A DNA stretch of 64,000 nucleotides from Odiellus spinosus (taxonomy: Eukaryota; Arthropoda; Arachnida; Opiliones; Phalangiidae), in contig OY987239.1 of the NCBI GenBank assembly GCA_963920705.1, positions 8,000,504 to 8,064,503 of the forward strand. The letters run 5' to 3'. The notes under the pieces were generated by a model. That model ran no database searches, was not told where the DNA came from, and saw nothing but the letters and a program-made list of their open reading frames with translations. This document shows positions 11,872 to 32,650 of the stretch, in pieces (position 1 is the stretch's first letter; each line of letters begins with the position of its first letter). A program made the translations under genes and the position numbers.

Positions 11872-12382
11872 GCTTAGTTAGATAAAATCTACTAAATTCT
11901 GATGTATATTATCTGTTCGATTAAAAATAGACTATTTTTTCATTCGAGTTAACTTATTCCAAGATAAAGTAAAAAAACATAATCCATATCCGTTTTTATC
12001 CAAAAATGGCCTTAGAATATTATCCGCGTTAAACGTTCGGATAAAAAAATTCAAAATTTATTTTCGTGAAAAATAACGAATAAAAAGATGATTTAAAATC
12101 TTAGTTTCGTCGTTTTATTTATATTCTTCGAATTAAAAGTCAATTTGAAATATTTTTCTTATATTTTAGACTAATTCTGGAAACGCGAATGTTTCTTATC
12201 CATCGTTATACGTTTGAAAACGAATAATTTGTAGGTAGATAAAGCGGCGAAGGCTTATCTTCGGGTAAACCTTATACGTTCAACAATTATACGAATATAC
12301 AAATTTCATTGTTTTAGTTAGAAACAATTTATCCGAAAATATACGAATAACAGAAGATAATAGATATCCAATTCCAAGCTCT
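11872..12382 (-). repeat. Family R element, copy 2 (inverted)
   Basis: Reverse complement of the element at 9438-9978, ending ATTCCAAGCTCT. Together with copy 1 it brackets the 25 bp satellite. Confidence 0.85.
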
Positions 12383-12787
12383 ATAAAGGCGAAATTCCTA
12401 AATTTTAATATTTCAACATCTCTTTAAGAATAAATCTGGTTCTATTTTTTTTTTCCAGTTTTTTTTGTTTTGTTTTTAATTTAAAGGTCCCATTGGCGTT
12501 AACTTTAACAAAGATATCCCACAGTTTTGTCGTCTTTTTAAATACCCTTATTTGGTATTTTCATATTTTTTTCTCATTCTCTTGTTTGAGTGTGGGTTTC
12601 GAAAAAAGATTAAAAGGACGTGACGTCGTAACGAGAAAGAGGTAGAAAGAAAAGTGGGCGGAGTTGGCATAATTTTTTGTTATTTAAAACTTCAATAGGG
12701 TTCAGAATAGGGTCTCCAGTAACACGCTAACGTTGGATGGTTGAATAACGATGACATTAAAGGAAAAGTCTCATTTTAAGTTATTAC

Positions 12788-13248
12788 AAAAAATGAAATT
12801 TGTATATTCGTATAATTGTTAAACGTATAAGGTTTACCCGAAGATAAGCGTTCGGCGCTTTATCTACGAACAAATTACTCGTTTTCAAACGTATAACGAT
12901 GGATAAGAAACATTCGCGTTTCCAGAATCAGTCTAAAATATAAGAAAAATATTTCAAATTGACTTTTAATTCGAAGAATATAAATAAAACAACGAAACTA
13001 AGATTTTAAATCATCTTTTTATAGATTATTTTTCACGAAAATAAATTTTGAATTTTTTTATCCGAACGTATAACGCGGATAATATTCTAAGATAAGGCCA
13101 TTTTTGGATAAAAATGGATATGGATTACGTTTTTTTTACTTCATCTTCGAATAAGTTAACTCGAATGAAAAATAGTTTATTTTTAATCAAACAGATTTTA
13201 ATAGATTTTATCCAATTAATAAAAATTATACGAATTCCGAGATCTACT
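12788..13248 (+). repeat. Family R element, copy 3
   Basis: Same orientation as copy 1 but starting inside the element (AAATGAAATTTGTATATTCG), so it is 5'-truncated. It ends CGAATTCCGAGATCTA. The 12383-12787 interval before it shows no gene. Confidence 0.83.
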
Positions 13249-13691
13249 TCTAACTTTGCGTGTAATTAAAAATTCCTCTGACGTTAATTTACCTTGAAAC
13301 AACGTTTAGCCAAGGGTAGACGTTTCTGTGAAAATGATATTCAAGTCCACCATATTTTTGAATGATTATGGATTATGTTTTTACCAAAAAAAAAATAAAA
13401 ATAAATGTGAGGCCTTTCCTTTAACGAAAAACAGATAAATATCTAAGACATTGACCTCAATTAAAAACAGCTAGACAGGTGGTACTGCAACTACACTTAC
13501 CTACCTACGAAACTTAATTATTAAAGTTTCTAACTTAAAATTTAAATTATACGTTTGTTTTTAGCTAACGCGGCAGATTTAAGAGATGCCCTTTGCGTTA
13601 GAAAAGAAATATTAACCATAAAATTTTAACAAACAGGAATATGGAGGAAAAATAAAGATTTGTTTTAATAAATTTTGATTGAAAAACACGA

Positions 13692-14146
13692 GTAGAGCTC
13701 GGAATTCGTATAATTTTTATTAATTGGATAAAATCTACTAAATTTTGATGTATATTATCTGTTTGATTAAAACATAGACTATTTTTAATTCGAGTTAACT
13801 TATTCGATGATAAAGTAAAAAAACGTAATCCATATCCGTTTTTATCCAAAAATGGCCTTATCTTAGAATATTATCCGCGTTATACGTTCGGATAAAAAAA
13901 TTCAAAATTTATTTTCGTGAAAAATAACGAATGAAAAGATGATTTAAAATCTTAGTTTCGTCGTTTTATTTATATCCTTCGAATTAAAAGTCGATTTGGA
14001 ATATTTTTCTTATATTTTAGACTAATTCTGGAAACGCGAATGTTTCTTATCCATCGTTATACGTTTGAAAACGAGTAATTTGTTCGTAGATAAAACGCCA
14101 AAGTCTTATCTTCGGGTAAACCTTATACATTTAACAATTATACGAA
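13692..14146 (-). repeat. Family R element, copy 4 (inverted)
   Basis: Begins AGAGCTCGGAATTCGTATAA and runs antiparallel to copy 3. The outer end stops abruptly where the half-copy of MITE family Q (14149) begins. The 13249-13691 spacer between copies 3 and 4 holds no gene. Confidence 0.83.
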
Positions 14147-14148
14147 AA

Positions 14149-14245
14149 TCGATTCGAAGTAGACGAACTTTTGCTACAAAGTTTGGGAGGATGGTTATTG
14201 AATCGCGGCTCTCCCATATTATTATGGAACCTGAATGGATTCTTG
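14149..14245. repeat. MITE family Q, truncated copy 3
   Basis: Only one half of the foldback element seen at 7011-7325, ending in CCTGAATGGATTCTTG. The other half is missing at the junction with family R copy 4. Confidence 0.75.
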
Positions 14246-14619
14246 CCAATACTAATTCATTCAATATTTAAATTTAGCTCTTTAGTTTCAAAAATTTGCT
14301 TTGATAATTGGCTCTTTAAAAATTCGTAGTTGAGTTAAAAGTCTCACAATACTAACTTCCCTCGAGCTTTGTAAGTTTGTTAATTAACTTCTGATACGTC
14401 AAAATATATTTAAAGACTATATCCAGCCCGAAACACTTAAGAATCGTCCGCTAACAAACTCTAAAATATATTCATCCACCCAAGAAAATGCAAAAAAACC
14501 AAGAAAAAATCATTAAAAATCAAGGCAATATAACGCAAAGGGTTTAAAACTTTGAATTCAAAAGCGGAGGAAGTCGTTTTACGCCTACTCATTGCGCCGA
14601 ATCAGCCTACGTCAATCAG

Positions 14620-14658
14620 CCAATGAGAGGCTTTTAAACCCCCGTGAATATTACGTCA
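14620..14658 (+). promoter_or_regulatory. Candidate promoter motifs of beta-tubulin gene 1 (CCAAT box, CRE-like octamer)
   Basis: CCAAT at 14620-14624 and TTACGTCA at 14651-14658, about 170 bp upstream of the start codon. The reverse complement of that octamer, TGACGTAA, is found at nearly the same distance upstream of beta-tubulin gene 2 (25734-25741). TGACGTMA sites are known targets of CREB/ATF bZIP factors. No TATA box is evident. The role is inferred. Confidence 0.45.
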
Positions 14659-14827
14659 TGTACTGCGACCGTTTTTTTCGCGCAATTCTCGAAGCTGGGA
14701 TAAGAGCACCGCGCCTTGTAGATTTAGAAATCGTTTGGAAGCCGAAGAAGAGGCTGGTGCGAGAAAAACGTCCAGAATATTTTTAGAAAATTAACGGAAC
14801 TTTAGAAATAATTTTTAAATAGCAAAT

Positions 14828-21117
<6,290 letters not shown>

Positions 21118-21181
21118 CAACCGGATCTTATCAAGAAGACCAATAGTGATAAAAGAACAACTTTTGTAACAAAGAATTGAA

Positions 21182-21187
21182 AATAAA
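21182..21187 (+). terminator. Poly(A) signal of beta-tubulin gene 1
   Basis: AATAAA 65 bp after the stop codon, the only good hexamer near the gene end. Confidence 0.75.
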
Positions 21188-21520
21188 TTGTTATAATGGT
21201 TTATACACGCTGGTCCAATTTTTTCCGTGTTCTAAATTTCCAGTAAGGAATAACGTGGTAGACTAAAACGTTACGAATATAGGCATAGTATTGTTGATGC
21301 AGTTGGGTTCGTGGTATTTTTAAAATGTTCTATAACATATTTGGGGGTGAACATCTTTAAATACAAAAATTAAAGGAAATTTAAAGGAAATTAAATTAAA
21401 ATTTTTTAAATAATAGCAAAAATCTATAGTTATAAAACATATGAAGAATGCGTACCAGAAAATGATATATTGCAATTCATAATATTGCTAAAAAACTATA
21501 TTCAAAAGTATATATCTTGT

Positions 21521-22290
21521 GAAGGCATGCGTCGAATCTTCTTTACATGGGTTTCAATGAGAAATATTCTAATAATTGAAGATTCCTAATTTTTGATGTA
21601 ACTACTTCTGGTTAAAACTAATCATATGACGTCATTCCTCAGTATTTACAGTACGCGTGTTAAAAGTTATCCATAAATCAGTCTATCCAGAATTATGTTT
21701 TGTCCAAAATTATGAAGGCATGCATCGAATCTTCTTTACATGGTTTTCAATGAGAAACATCCTAATAATTGAAAATTCCTAATTTTTTATGTAACTACTT
21801 CTGGTTAAAACTAATCATATGTCGTCATTCCTCACTATTTACAGTACGAGGGTTAAAAGTTATCCATAAATCACTCTATCCAGAATTATGTTCTGTCCAA
21901 AATTGTGAAGGCATGGATCGAAACTTCTTTACATGGGTTTCAATGAGAAATATCCTAATAATTGAAGATTCCTAATTTTTGATGTAACTACTTCTGGTTA
22001 TAACTAATCATATGACGTCATTCCTCACTATTTACAGTACGCGTGTTAAAAGTTATACATAAATCAGTCTATCCAGAATTATGTTCTGTCCAAAATGGTG
22101 AAGGCATGCGTCGAATCTTCTTTACATGGGTTTCAATGAGAAATATCCTAATAATTGAAGATTCCTAATTTTTCACGTAACTACTTCTGGTTCAAACTAA
22201 TCATATGACGTTATTCCTCACTATTTACAGCACGCGTGTTAAAAGTTATCCATAAATCCGTCTATCCAGAACTATGTTCCAGGGCTCCCC
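21521..22290. repeat. Four tandem copies of a 193 bp unit
   Basis: Copies start at about 21521, 21714, 21907 and 22100, each with GAAGGCATGCGTCGAATCTT-like starts. Each also has GTTTCAATGAGAAATAT, ATGACGTCATTCCTCA and a GTCTATCCAGAATTATGTTC-like end. Divergence is a few percent, so the array is younger than the surrounding DNA but not brand new. No frame is open across the units. It lies 0.4 kb downstream of beta-tubulin gene 1. Confidence 0.93.
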
Positions 22291-22404
22291 GTGCATAGCC
22301 CAAAAAAATAGTATTATAGGTTTTAAAAGCCAAAATATAGGTTATTTGTAGGTCCCAAAATATCAATTTAGGACTTTTAATATTTTTTTAGTGTAAAAAA
22401 ATAT

Positions 22405-22601
22405 GGGTTTGGCTGACATGTAATGCAACATAGGGTCTATAGCCTCTAGACCGGTCCCTCTGCCTTTCTTTGGCACTACTAGCTACTCACGGCCCCCTCC
22501 GAAAGTCTACCTAACCTCTAATAAAATAGAGTAATAATTACCAGTGACTTTTCCAGGTTTTCCCTGACCAGCTACACTATTTTTCCCTGACCAATTTAAA
22601 G
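22405..22601. repeat. 197 bp duplicated segment, copy 1
   Basis: Almost identical to 23061-23257 (GGGTTTGGCTGACATGTAAT through CCCTGACCAATTTAAAG). Both ends contain TTTTCCAGGTTTTCCCTGAC-type words, which recur in the intervening sequence. Likely a duplicated transposon fragment. Confidence 0.9.
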
Positions 22602-23060
22602 CTTTAAATTAGTAGTAATATGCAATTTCAAATGTAAAACATTTTTAATTTATCAATAACTCGCTTGAAGACTATATAAGCCCCTTATTGTGTTGTATGG
22701 GAACTCCAGGGTTGCTAGAGATTTGCGTGGGAGCTCTTCCTTGTGTGAATCACTTCTCCCCAAAAATAGTTGTTCTGTTAGACAGTATACCGTGAGAAAG
22801 TATTCCTAAAAAACATGTTTTCCTCAATAGGGACTTTCCATAAATGTTTTGAAGGCTCTGATCCCATATAAAAAAATTTTACATATATTTATGGAAGCCC
22901 CCGGATCTAACTGAATCCATTCTATCAGATTCCACAATTTTATCTTTGGATAATATGAAAATTCCCTGACTTTTCCCTGACCTTTGGACAATTTTCAAAT
23001 TTCCTGACATTTTAGACCAATTTTGAAATTCCCAGACTTTTCCAGGTTTTTCAGGTCCAT

Positions 23061-23257
23061 GGGTTTGGCTGACATGTAATGCAATATAGGGTCTATAGCC
23101 TCTAGACTGGTCCTTCTGCCTTTCTTTGGCACTACTAGCTACTCACGGCCCCCTCCGAAAGTCTACCTAACCTCTAATAAAATAGAGTAATAATTACCAG
23201 TGACTTTTCCAGGTTTTCCCTGACCAGCTACACTATTTTTCCCAGACCAATTTAAAG
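23061..23257. repeat. 197 bp duplicated segment, copy 2
   Basis: Direct repeat of 22405-22601 at a distance of 656 bp. Differences are few (for example GCAACATAGG versus GCAATATAGG, CCGGTCC versus CTGGTCC). Confidence 0.9.
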
Positions 23258-23908
23258 CAACCCTGTAGTGTCTTTGGGTATTATCAAAAATATATATAAA
23301 AACAGAAAGTGAATTACTCGGAACCTTTCCTACCGTTTCTAAGGGTAAACGTGAAAAATGAGAGGGAAGAGGGGTATCAAAGGGGTGGTTGAAACTTTAG
23401 GTTTTTGGGCCCAGCATGTTCCTCTGCCCATGTCAAAGCAAACATTTTGGACGTTAATGAAATCTTCCATCATTGATTATATCAGCAAAATATGTATTTT
23501 AGGTATACAAAAATTAATTATTTGCAATCTAATAATCTTTCACTTAGCGGGTAGAGTAAATGACATGGCAACTGCGTTATTATACATATCATATTCAGTG
23601 ATTAATCACGTATGTCGAACCCCTTGCACAGGAAAGAGTGCATAGGAAATTCCCAAACACTGAGTTCAGCCCTAAACTAAGGTCAGGTTTCACATTTTTC
23701 ACGCTAATTTTCTCCAAAGGCCAAAGAGTTCAACCATAGAAGAACCAGAGATGGAAGAGCGGCCACTTGTTATAAATTGTGTCGTTCGTAGCCTCTAAAA
23801 CTGTGCTTTTCCCACCTTATCCTCATTTTATTTTCCCCTATTTGTCAAAACACTTTAACTGACTACGTTAAAGTTGGCAAATTCAAGTTTCCTCTCTCTT
23901 CAGATACT

Positions 23909-24154
23909 TTGATACTTGTCTATAACATTCTCCAAGAGTCTACACAAACCTATTTTCAATACTCTGCAAATGACCGAACGCGATCCAATGGTCATAAACT
24001 ACTACGAACTTGCCCTCGCCTTGATCTCAAGAAACACTCTTTCTTTCGTCGCGTGATCCCGCTATGGAACTCTCTCCCTGAGGACGTAGTCGCGGCTTCC
24101 TCAGTCAAGGTCTTCAAATCAAAACTTACTGAACATTTACGTCTTGCACACTAA
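23909..24154 (+). pseudogene. 3' relic of a non-LTR retrotransposon (LINE) reverse transcriptase
   Basis: The 81-codon frame ends in HSFFRRVIPLWNSLPEDVV followed by AASSVKVFKSKLTEHL. This is the hallmark C-terminus of RT proteins from CR1/Jockey-like LINEs (FF..RV...WN.LP..VV.A.S...FK..L...L). Upstream RT motifs are missing, so this is a 5'-truncated copy. The following sequence to about 24245 probably belongs to its 3' UTR. Confidence 0.82.
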
Positions 24155-24249
24155 CTATTTTTCCCTTACGATGCTGCCCACTACTTTGAATCTCATGAGC
24201 TGTTCTACCCTACCCGCAGGGTTCTAGCTCATCCACCAACACCAAAAAG

Positions 24250-25040
24250 AAAAGAAACCAGCCCACTCAAAGACAGTCCAAAATTATAGAGACGCGGCTA
24301 AAATTTAGCCTGCTGTAATTTGACCTGATACAGACGCATGTGGGGTCGCGACGTAATATGACTGCGCACCAAAATTGTGCAGTTAACACCTTTGGTTCGA
24401 CCGAGAGAGAAAACAATGTCACTTACCGACTTTTTTGAAGCGGTTCGCCTATTCTATCGGCAGTTCCAGGGGGTTCGTTATTCCATGGTTCAACTGCTGT
24501 CAGTGGCCTGCCCAATGAAGTAGGCCAACAATTGGTTCTAAGCCTTGAGAAGTAAGCAAAAAAGTTATCGTTGATTAAGAAAAGAAACAAACGTTAAATT
24601 GTAGTTTTCATAAATGGGACTTACAATTAATTGGTGTAGTTCCCTGAAATTCATTAATCTTTCACAACTAATTTTGAATTTGACAGTTGATTAGACAGCT
24701 CCGTCTCCGTGACCTCCGTCTGCTCATAATCTGGTTACGCATGCGCGAACACGGCCGTACCAATAAGGATTAAGGACCCGTCTTAGCTCGGTTACTTGAT
24801 TTGAATATTTGCTTTTTCGAGCTATTTATAATAATCAAAAGTAGTATGAAGATTCATGTGCAATAAAGCGCTAATTATAATTTGGATCTATATTCAAGAC
24901 TGATAAAGTATCAATTATGCAGCTGTACCACGCTCTATATAACTCAAATACCATATTAAATTGTAAGTTGAGCCTCCTCTCTTTGCGTTATTACTCTTTA
25001 GCCTGTTATGTAACCCATTGGTTTAGGGACGAGCGGTCAA
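24250..25040. other. Non-coding interval
   Basis: No recognisable gene, tandem repeat or foldback element was seen. Confidence 0.4.
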
Positions 25041-25043
25041 TTT

Positions 25044-25650
25044 CCCGACCATTCCAAAGAGACGCTGGCCAATGAAAAGTGTCCAGTGACACGTCCCCTA
25101 ATTTCGTCTGAGCTGCCAACTCGAGGAGGATTTAATGGCGTTTCCCATTGGGACTGCTCCGAGACGTCAACGCTCGCGTTCTGAGGACCCCAAAACGATC
25201 TCGGTGCAATCTCCCAAAGGAAGACGACAGGTTCATTACTTCTGTCTTCCATTGGAGATTGGAGTGCCCCGAAATCATTATTCCCTCTCTCGAGCTGGAG
25301 CAGCTCGGAGTGCTCGCGAGAGAGCGAGAGGCCCAGTGTAAGACGTTACTCCAACTCATAAGTGCTCCTTTTTCACCAATGGAACTCCCTCAAAATATCA
25401 TTCGTTCTAAGTTTTAAAGACGAATTTTAACCGTTTTATTTATGTAATGGTTTAAGTGAATTACAATAATTGTATTAAATTATTTACACTAATTTCAATG
25501 TTAAAACGACCAAAAGATCAATTTTAAGGCAGCACGTTCAAACTTGCTCTTTAGTCTAAACGCTTTTACATCGATTTCTTCCCTAAAAAAAAGGAGGGAA
25601 TAAAGACAACGCTTTTCATTGGTCAATGCCTTTTTGGAATGGTCGGGTAA
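25044..25650. repeat. Inverted-repeat-bounded element just upstream of beta-tubulin gene 2
   Basis: CCCGACCATTCCAAA and CCAATGAAAAG at 25053-25083 are matched in inverse by CTTTTCATTGGTCAATG and TTTGGAATGGTCGGG at 25611-25650. A third, diverged copy of the end (TTTTCCCGACCATTACAAAG) is at about 57118. The interior open frames on both strands have no recognisable domain. The right end lies about 250 bp from the tubulin start codon, so it may supply promoter sequence, including an inverted CCAAT (ATTGG 25618-25622). Confidence 0.65.
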
Positions 25651-25733
25651 ATAGCCCCTGGTGTTTAGGGTCGCTTGAAGGTGGAGAAAGGGGGAGGGTA
25701 TTGGCCGCATTTTCCCGCATTGGTGACGTAATT

Positions 25734-25741
25734 CACTTGAT
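25734..25741 (+). promoter_or_regulatory. CRE-like octamer upstream of beta-tubulin gene 2
   Basis: TGACGTAA, about 162 bp before the ATG. It is the reverse complement of the octamer about 170 bp upstream of beta-tubulin gene 1. Function inferred from the shared position and the known specificity of CREB/ATF factors. Confidence 0.45.
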
Positions 25742-25902
25742 TCCACTGGTTTTTCGCGCGCATTTCTTCCTCATAAAGAAGGGATCTTCGTCGGGACAGC
25801 ATCCATTCTCGAGTCTTGCCTATTTGGGAGCAGATTGTAACGGACAACGGAGTAGAGAAGGCTTCTTTTCAAGAAAAAATTAAATAAATTATTAAATTAA
25901 AT

Positions 25903-29205
<3,303 letters not shown>

Positions 29206-29295
29206 ACTAACAGTATAAACCAAAAAAAATATGAAAGATCCATATTTGTCGCATAACATTTGATATTGTTTTGTAACCCATTTAAGTTAAGAAAA

Positions 29296-29301
29296 ATTAA
29301 A
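29296..29301 (+). terminator. Poly(A) signal variant of beta-tubulin gene 2
   Basis: ATTAAA, 91 bp after the stop. No canonical AATAAA occurs nearby. Confidence 0.55.
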
Positions 29302-29652
29302 CCTTTCACTTGAACCTTGTTCAATTATTTTAAGCCTACTTCATAGTAGTGAGGGTCAAAAGATTAGGATTTTTAATTGGACAACTAAATCTTACTAACT
29401 AAACCAAAATTGGTTAGGGATAATCTTGGGAGCCAAAAATGGGATTTGGGAAAGTTTCAACATCAGTTTTGGGACTCGACTTGCTGCAAAGCAATTCAAA
29501 TCTTCCTTGAAGACCACTTAAAGTTTCCGAGGGAATTTCTAGTACATACTTAAGTTGTAACAAGCAAGGCTTATGGTAGGTTAATATAATATCCAAATTG
29601 TTCAGGACTCTTAAATTTAAAATTTTGGAACCAATTCATTTTTAAAAAGTAA

Positions 29653-29843
29653 CCCTTACCAAAAAAAAAGTTAGTCTTAAGAGGTCTTGGGGAAGTTTTT
29701 CGGGTGTCTTATTTAGTTTTTAGAGGTCTTAGGGAAGTCTTTAATATGTCAAGAAATCTTGGGGTAGTCTTAAAGACTTCCACAAGACTTTTGTAGCGTT
29801 CTCCAGGCCCTCTTCAGATCAGACTAATCATTTTCGGTAAGGG
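29653..29843. repeat. MITE family C, copy 1
   Basis: Ends CCCTTACCAAAAAAAAAGTT and the inverse TTTTCGGTAAGGG; the interior is built of AAGAGGTCTTGGGGAAGTCT words in both orientations. First of the copies confined to 29.6-43.0 kb. Confidence 0.88.
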
Positions 29844-30134
29844 AAAGCTTAGACCAAATTGGGAAAGATTGACTGAGGGTCTTACTTTGGACTAGTACTC
29901 CCAACTTTCATAGTTTAGAACAAACTATTATACATTTTGCGTATTTCCTGTGCAAATAAGATAAGATTTATCCGACCATTTGTCTATTCAATGTCTTTTA
30001 AACTTTTAATATCTGTGCAAACTGATAACATTTTGTTCAGCAGATACAGCTTAACCAATACCGAAACAAATAACTCAATTTAACTCTAATTCTATTATGT
30101 TTTAGCAAAATAGTGTTCAGCTACTTGACAATAG

Positions 30135-30471
30135 CAGAAGCCGATGAAACCCTCCTTTGAAGTCTATTACTCCCAGGTCTTGTCTACCCCTCTCTGTATG
30201 GGTTATTCTCAATAGGCGCGATTCGTACGCCTCCTAACGGTAGATGTTTTCGAAGGGGGAGTTCGTCGAGCGAATATCTCTAGCAGCCTTGGAGTTCGTC
30301 CAAAAAACGTCGTCGTTTGTGGAGAGAGAGAATTTCCAATTTTCCGTAGACAGGGGGTATGAAGTAGGACCCCTCCGATCTCGTAAAATTGAGAATTTTA
30401 CCCATACAGAGAAGAGCGCTATATGGAACATTGGAGTAGTAGACTTCAAAGGAGGGTTTCATCTGCTTCTG
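30135..30471 (-). repeat. MITE family M, copy 4 (inverted)
   Basis: Full-length, opposite orientation to copies 1, 3, 5, 6 and 8. It is flanked by the perfect 7 bp duplication ACAATAG (30128-30134 and 30472-30478). Confidence 0.93.
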
Positions 30472-31490
30472 ACAATAGTTATAATTCATTCATTAAACGA
30501 GTATTTATTTAAAAATGGTTCACAGTTGGCTGGCAGATAGGAGGTGTACTTACAGACGGATAAAAACGTTAATAACCCCTTCAGATAAGAGGTTTTATCT
30601 GCTTATGGAAAGATACTTTGCCCCAGTTTTGAGCAAGACTTTGAACACTGTAAACTAACCTTGAACACCATAGGATTAACTTTAGACATCACAGGGGTAA
30701 AGGTAACTTTGGACAGTACATAATATTCTCTAGGGCCCATAAGCCTATCAAAAAATGTGTGTCATTATATTTCTTTACTAGTAAGCCAAGGCTTAAGGTT
30801 AGGAACCAAAGTATAATTATTAAACTTACTATAATTTGAGTAGGTTAACCGTTTAAATTAATAGTAATGAAGCCAGGCCTTATTTTAAACAAGTACAAGA
30901 TGAAAATTCCTTGAATGTGTTGTTATTTATGAAATTTTGACGTTCCTTGATCTACCAACTTGTTGAAATTTTTGGGAGATAAAAATTCACTTCCTTACAA
31001 ATACAAGATATATTTTCAATATTAAGTGTGTCTAGACTTACACAAACTTGCCTTAGTTAAAATTAAAAATACTATTAATGGCCACATATGAGCATCAACA
31101 TATAAGAAATCCCCCACTTAGAAAAATTATACGTACTAACCTGTTGTGGACTGAAAATCTCGCTGTACTCTAATATTTTTTCTTTTAGTTTTGACTTTGA
31201 ATCTGAAGTTTTAAAGGTCTAGCTCTCACGTGACAAATATGGGCTTCAGTCTCGGAATATCGAAGGAAGTTGCGGAAAAAGGTGTTAAGAAAATGTTTGG
31301 GTGCATAGAAATGGAGTAGTATTTCATTCCCCCGAGATTTAGGGTAAACCTTTGTTGTCTCAGGATTTTCAATAGGGAATCAGCAAGGTTTCTATCTCTC
31401 ACCTCGATGTCATCCCCCTTAGTGAGGGAGTTACAGTATTAGCCATTACAAACGCTCCCCCAATAAAGGTCAGGCTTTCTTTGGTAGGAT
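30472..31490. other. Non-coding interval
   Basis: No gene or organised repeat recognised. Confidence 0.4.
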
Positions 31491-31953
31491 TATAGTTTAT
31501 CTAACTAACCCAACAAACACCTTTTTCTGACTAATTAGACCATGGGGAGTTCAAAAAAAATAGTTAAAAAAATATTGGCCCGCCGCAAATATTTAAATTT
31601 TTTTTTTGAAAATATGAAATTCCCATGCTAAAATCCCATAGAATGTGCCATAGGTTGGGTTAGGTTAGGTTAGGTAAGGTTAGGTTAGGTAAGGTTAGGT
31701 TGGGTTAGAATCTATGGGATTTAGCACGCAAAATTTGAAGTTTGCGTGTTAAATCCCATAGATTCTAACCCAACCTAACCTAACCTATGGCGCATTCTAT
31801 GGGATTTTAGCATGGGAATTTCAAATTTTCAAAAAAAAATTAAAAATATTTGCGGCGGGCCAATATTTTTTTAACTATTTTTTTTGAACTCCCCATGGTC
31901 TAATTAGTCAGAAAAAAGTGTTTGTTGGGTTAGTTAGATAAACTATAATCCTA
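31491..31953. repeat. Near-perfect ~460 bp palindrome with TTAGG-type telomere-like tract
   Basis: The arms run from GGTAGGATTATAGTTTATCT to its inverse ATAAACTATAATCCTACC and match almost base for base inward (CCATGGGGAGTTC, CCCGCCGCAAATATTT, CCCATGCTAAAATCCCATAG). The left arm holds a longer TTAGG/TAAGG tract (31653-31706) than the right (AACCTAACCTAACC). The centre is near 31722. No coding capacity; probably a foldback transposon. TTAGG is the ancestral insect telomere repeat, but here it is interstitial. Confidence 0.9.
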
Positions 31954-32157
31954 CCCTTTCGGTCCCTCTTGGCTCTTTCCCCAAAAAGCTACTTAAATGT
32001 TGCATTTTCAAGATATAAATTTGGTCTTGCAGACTTTGATTTAGCAGTGGGTATAAAATGGGTTTGAAACTTCATCTTTCATGGTCAAACCACATATGCC
32101 CTGGATATGTTGAAAGCAATTAGTGGAAGGTTCATACAAAATTCAAATTTTCGCCAT

Positions 32158-32650
32158 TACAGGGAGCCCAGTGGTCCTATAATTCCTATAAAATACTATA
32201 TTTTAAAACATGTCCTATATTATCCTTAATTTCCTTGAAATGTCCTATAATTTTAAGACATTTTTGAATCAAAAAATATCGCCTAGCCATCAAAAACTTG
32301 AATGTTTTGCGTAAGCAGACCCTATTAGCTAAAATTTGAGTATTGCTTCTCACAATTAGAGCTCCAGCAACCTACAAGGGTGGGGGGAGCTCAAACAAAC
32401 TCTTAAAGGTTTCATGAAACCGAGTTCAATATCCAAACAAATTCATCTGGGTGGCCATCGCGTTTGTGAGCAAGTAGTTCCCGTATAACTGGAAAATAAA
32501 ATCTCATTTTTAAAAGGTCTTTTTTGGTGAAATCTGCCTTGCAAAATCCTTTATTTGAGACAATTTTAATAATTTTGTGTCCTGCATAATCCTATATTTT
32601 GGAAATAATAATCCTATAAGGAATTGAAATTTAGGGCTGGGCTCCCTGCC
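32158..32650. repeat. Inverted-repeat element rich in CCTATA words
   Basis: CAGGGAGCCCAGTGGTCCTA at the left is mirrored by AGGGCTGGGCTCCCTG at the right. Subterminal CCTATAATTCCTATAAAA words recur inverted near 32580-32620. It is non-coding. A related subterminal composition occurs in the element at 50293-51020. Confidence 0.75.

Noticed and set aside
14592-14786. 64-codon frame upstream of beta-tubulin 1
   Set aside because: It lies in the promoter and 5' UTR with CCAAT and CRE-like motifs and has no domain; at most an upstream ORF, for which there is no evidence.
23358-23645. 95-codon frame before the LINE relic
   Set aside because: No reverse-transcriptase or other motif could be recognised and it is not in a splice-compatible arrangement; not annotated as a gene.
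25037-25883. Cluster of short frames on both strands upstream of beta-tubulin 2
   Set aside because: They lie in an inverted-repeat element and the promoter; overlapping frames on both strands without domain signals suggest chance in GC-richer DNA.
31653-31706. True telomere or chromosome end
   Set aside because: The TTAGG-type tract is only about 50 bp, interrupted by TAAGG and TGGG, mirrored in the other arm of a palindrome, and flanked by ordinary sequence.
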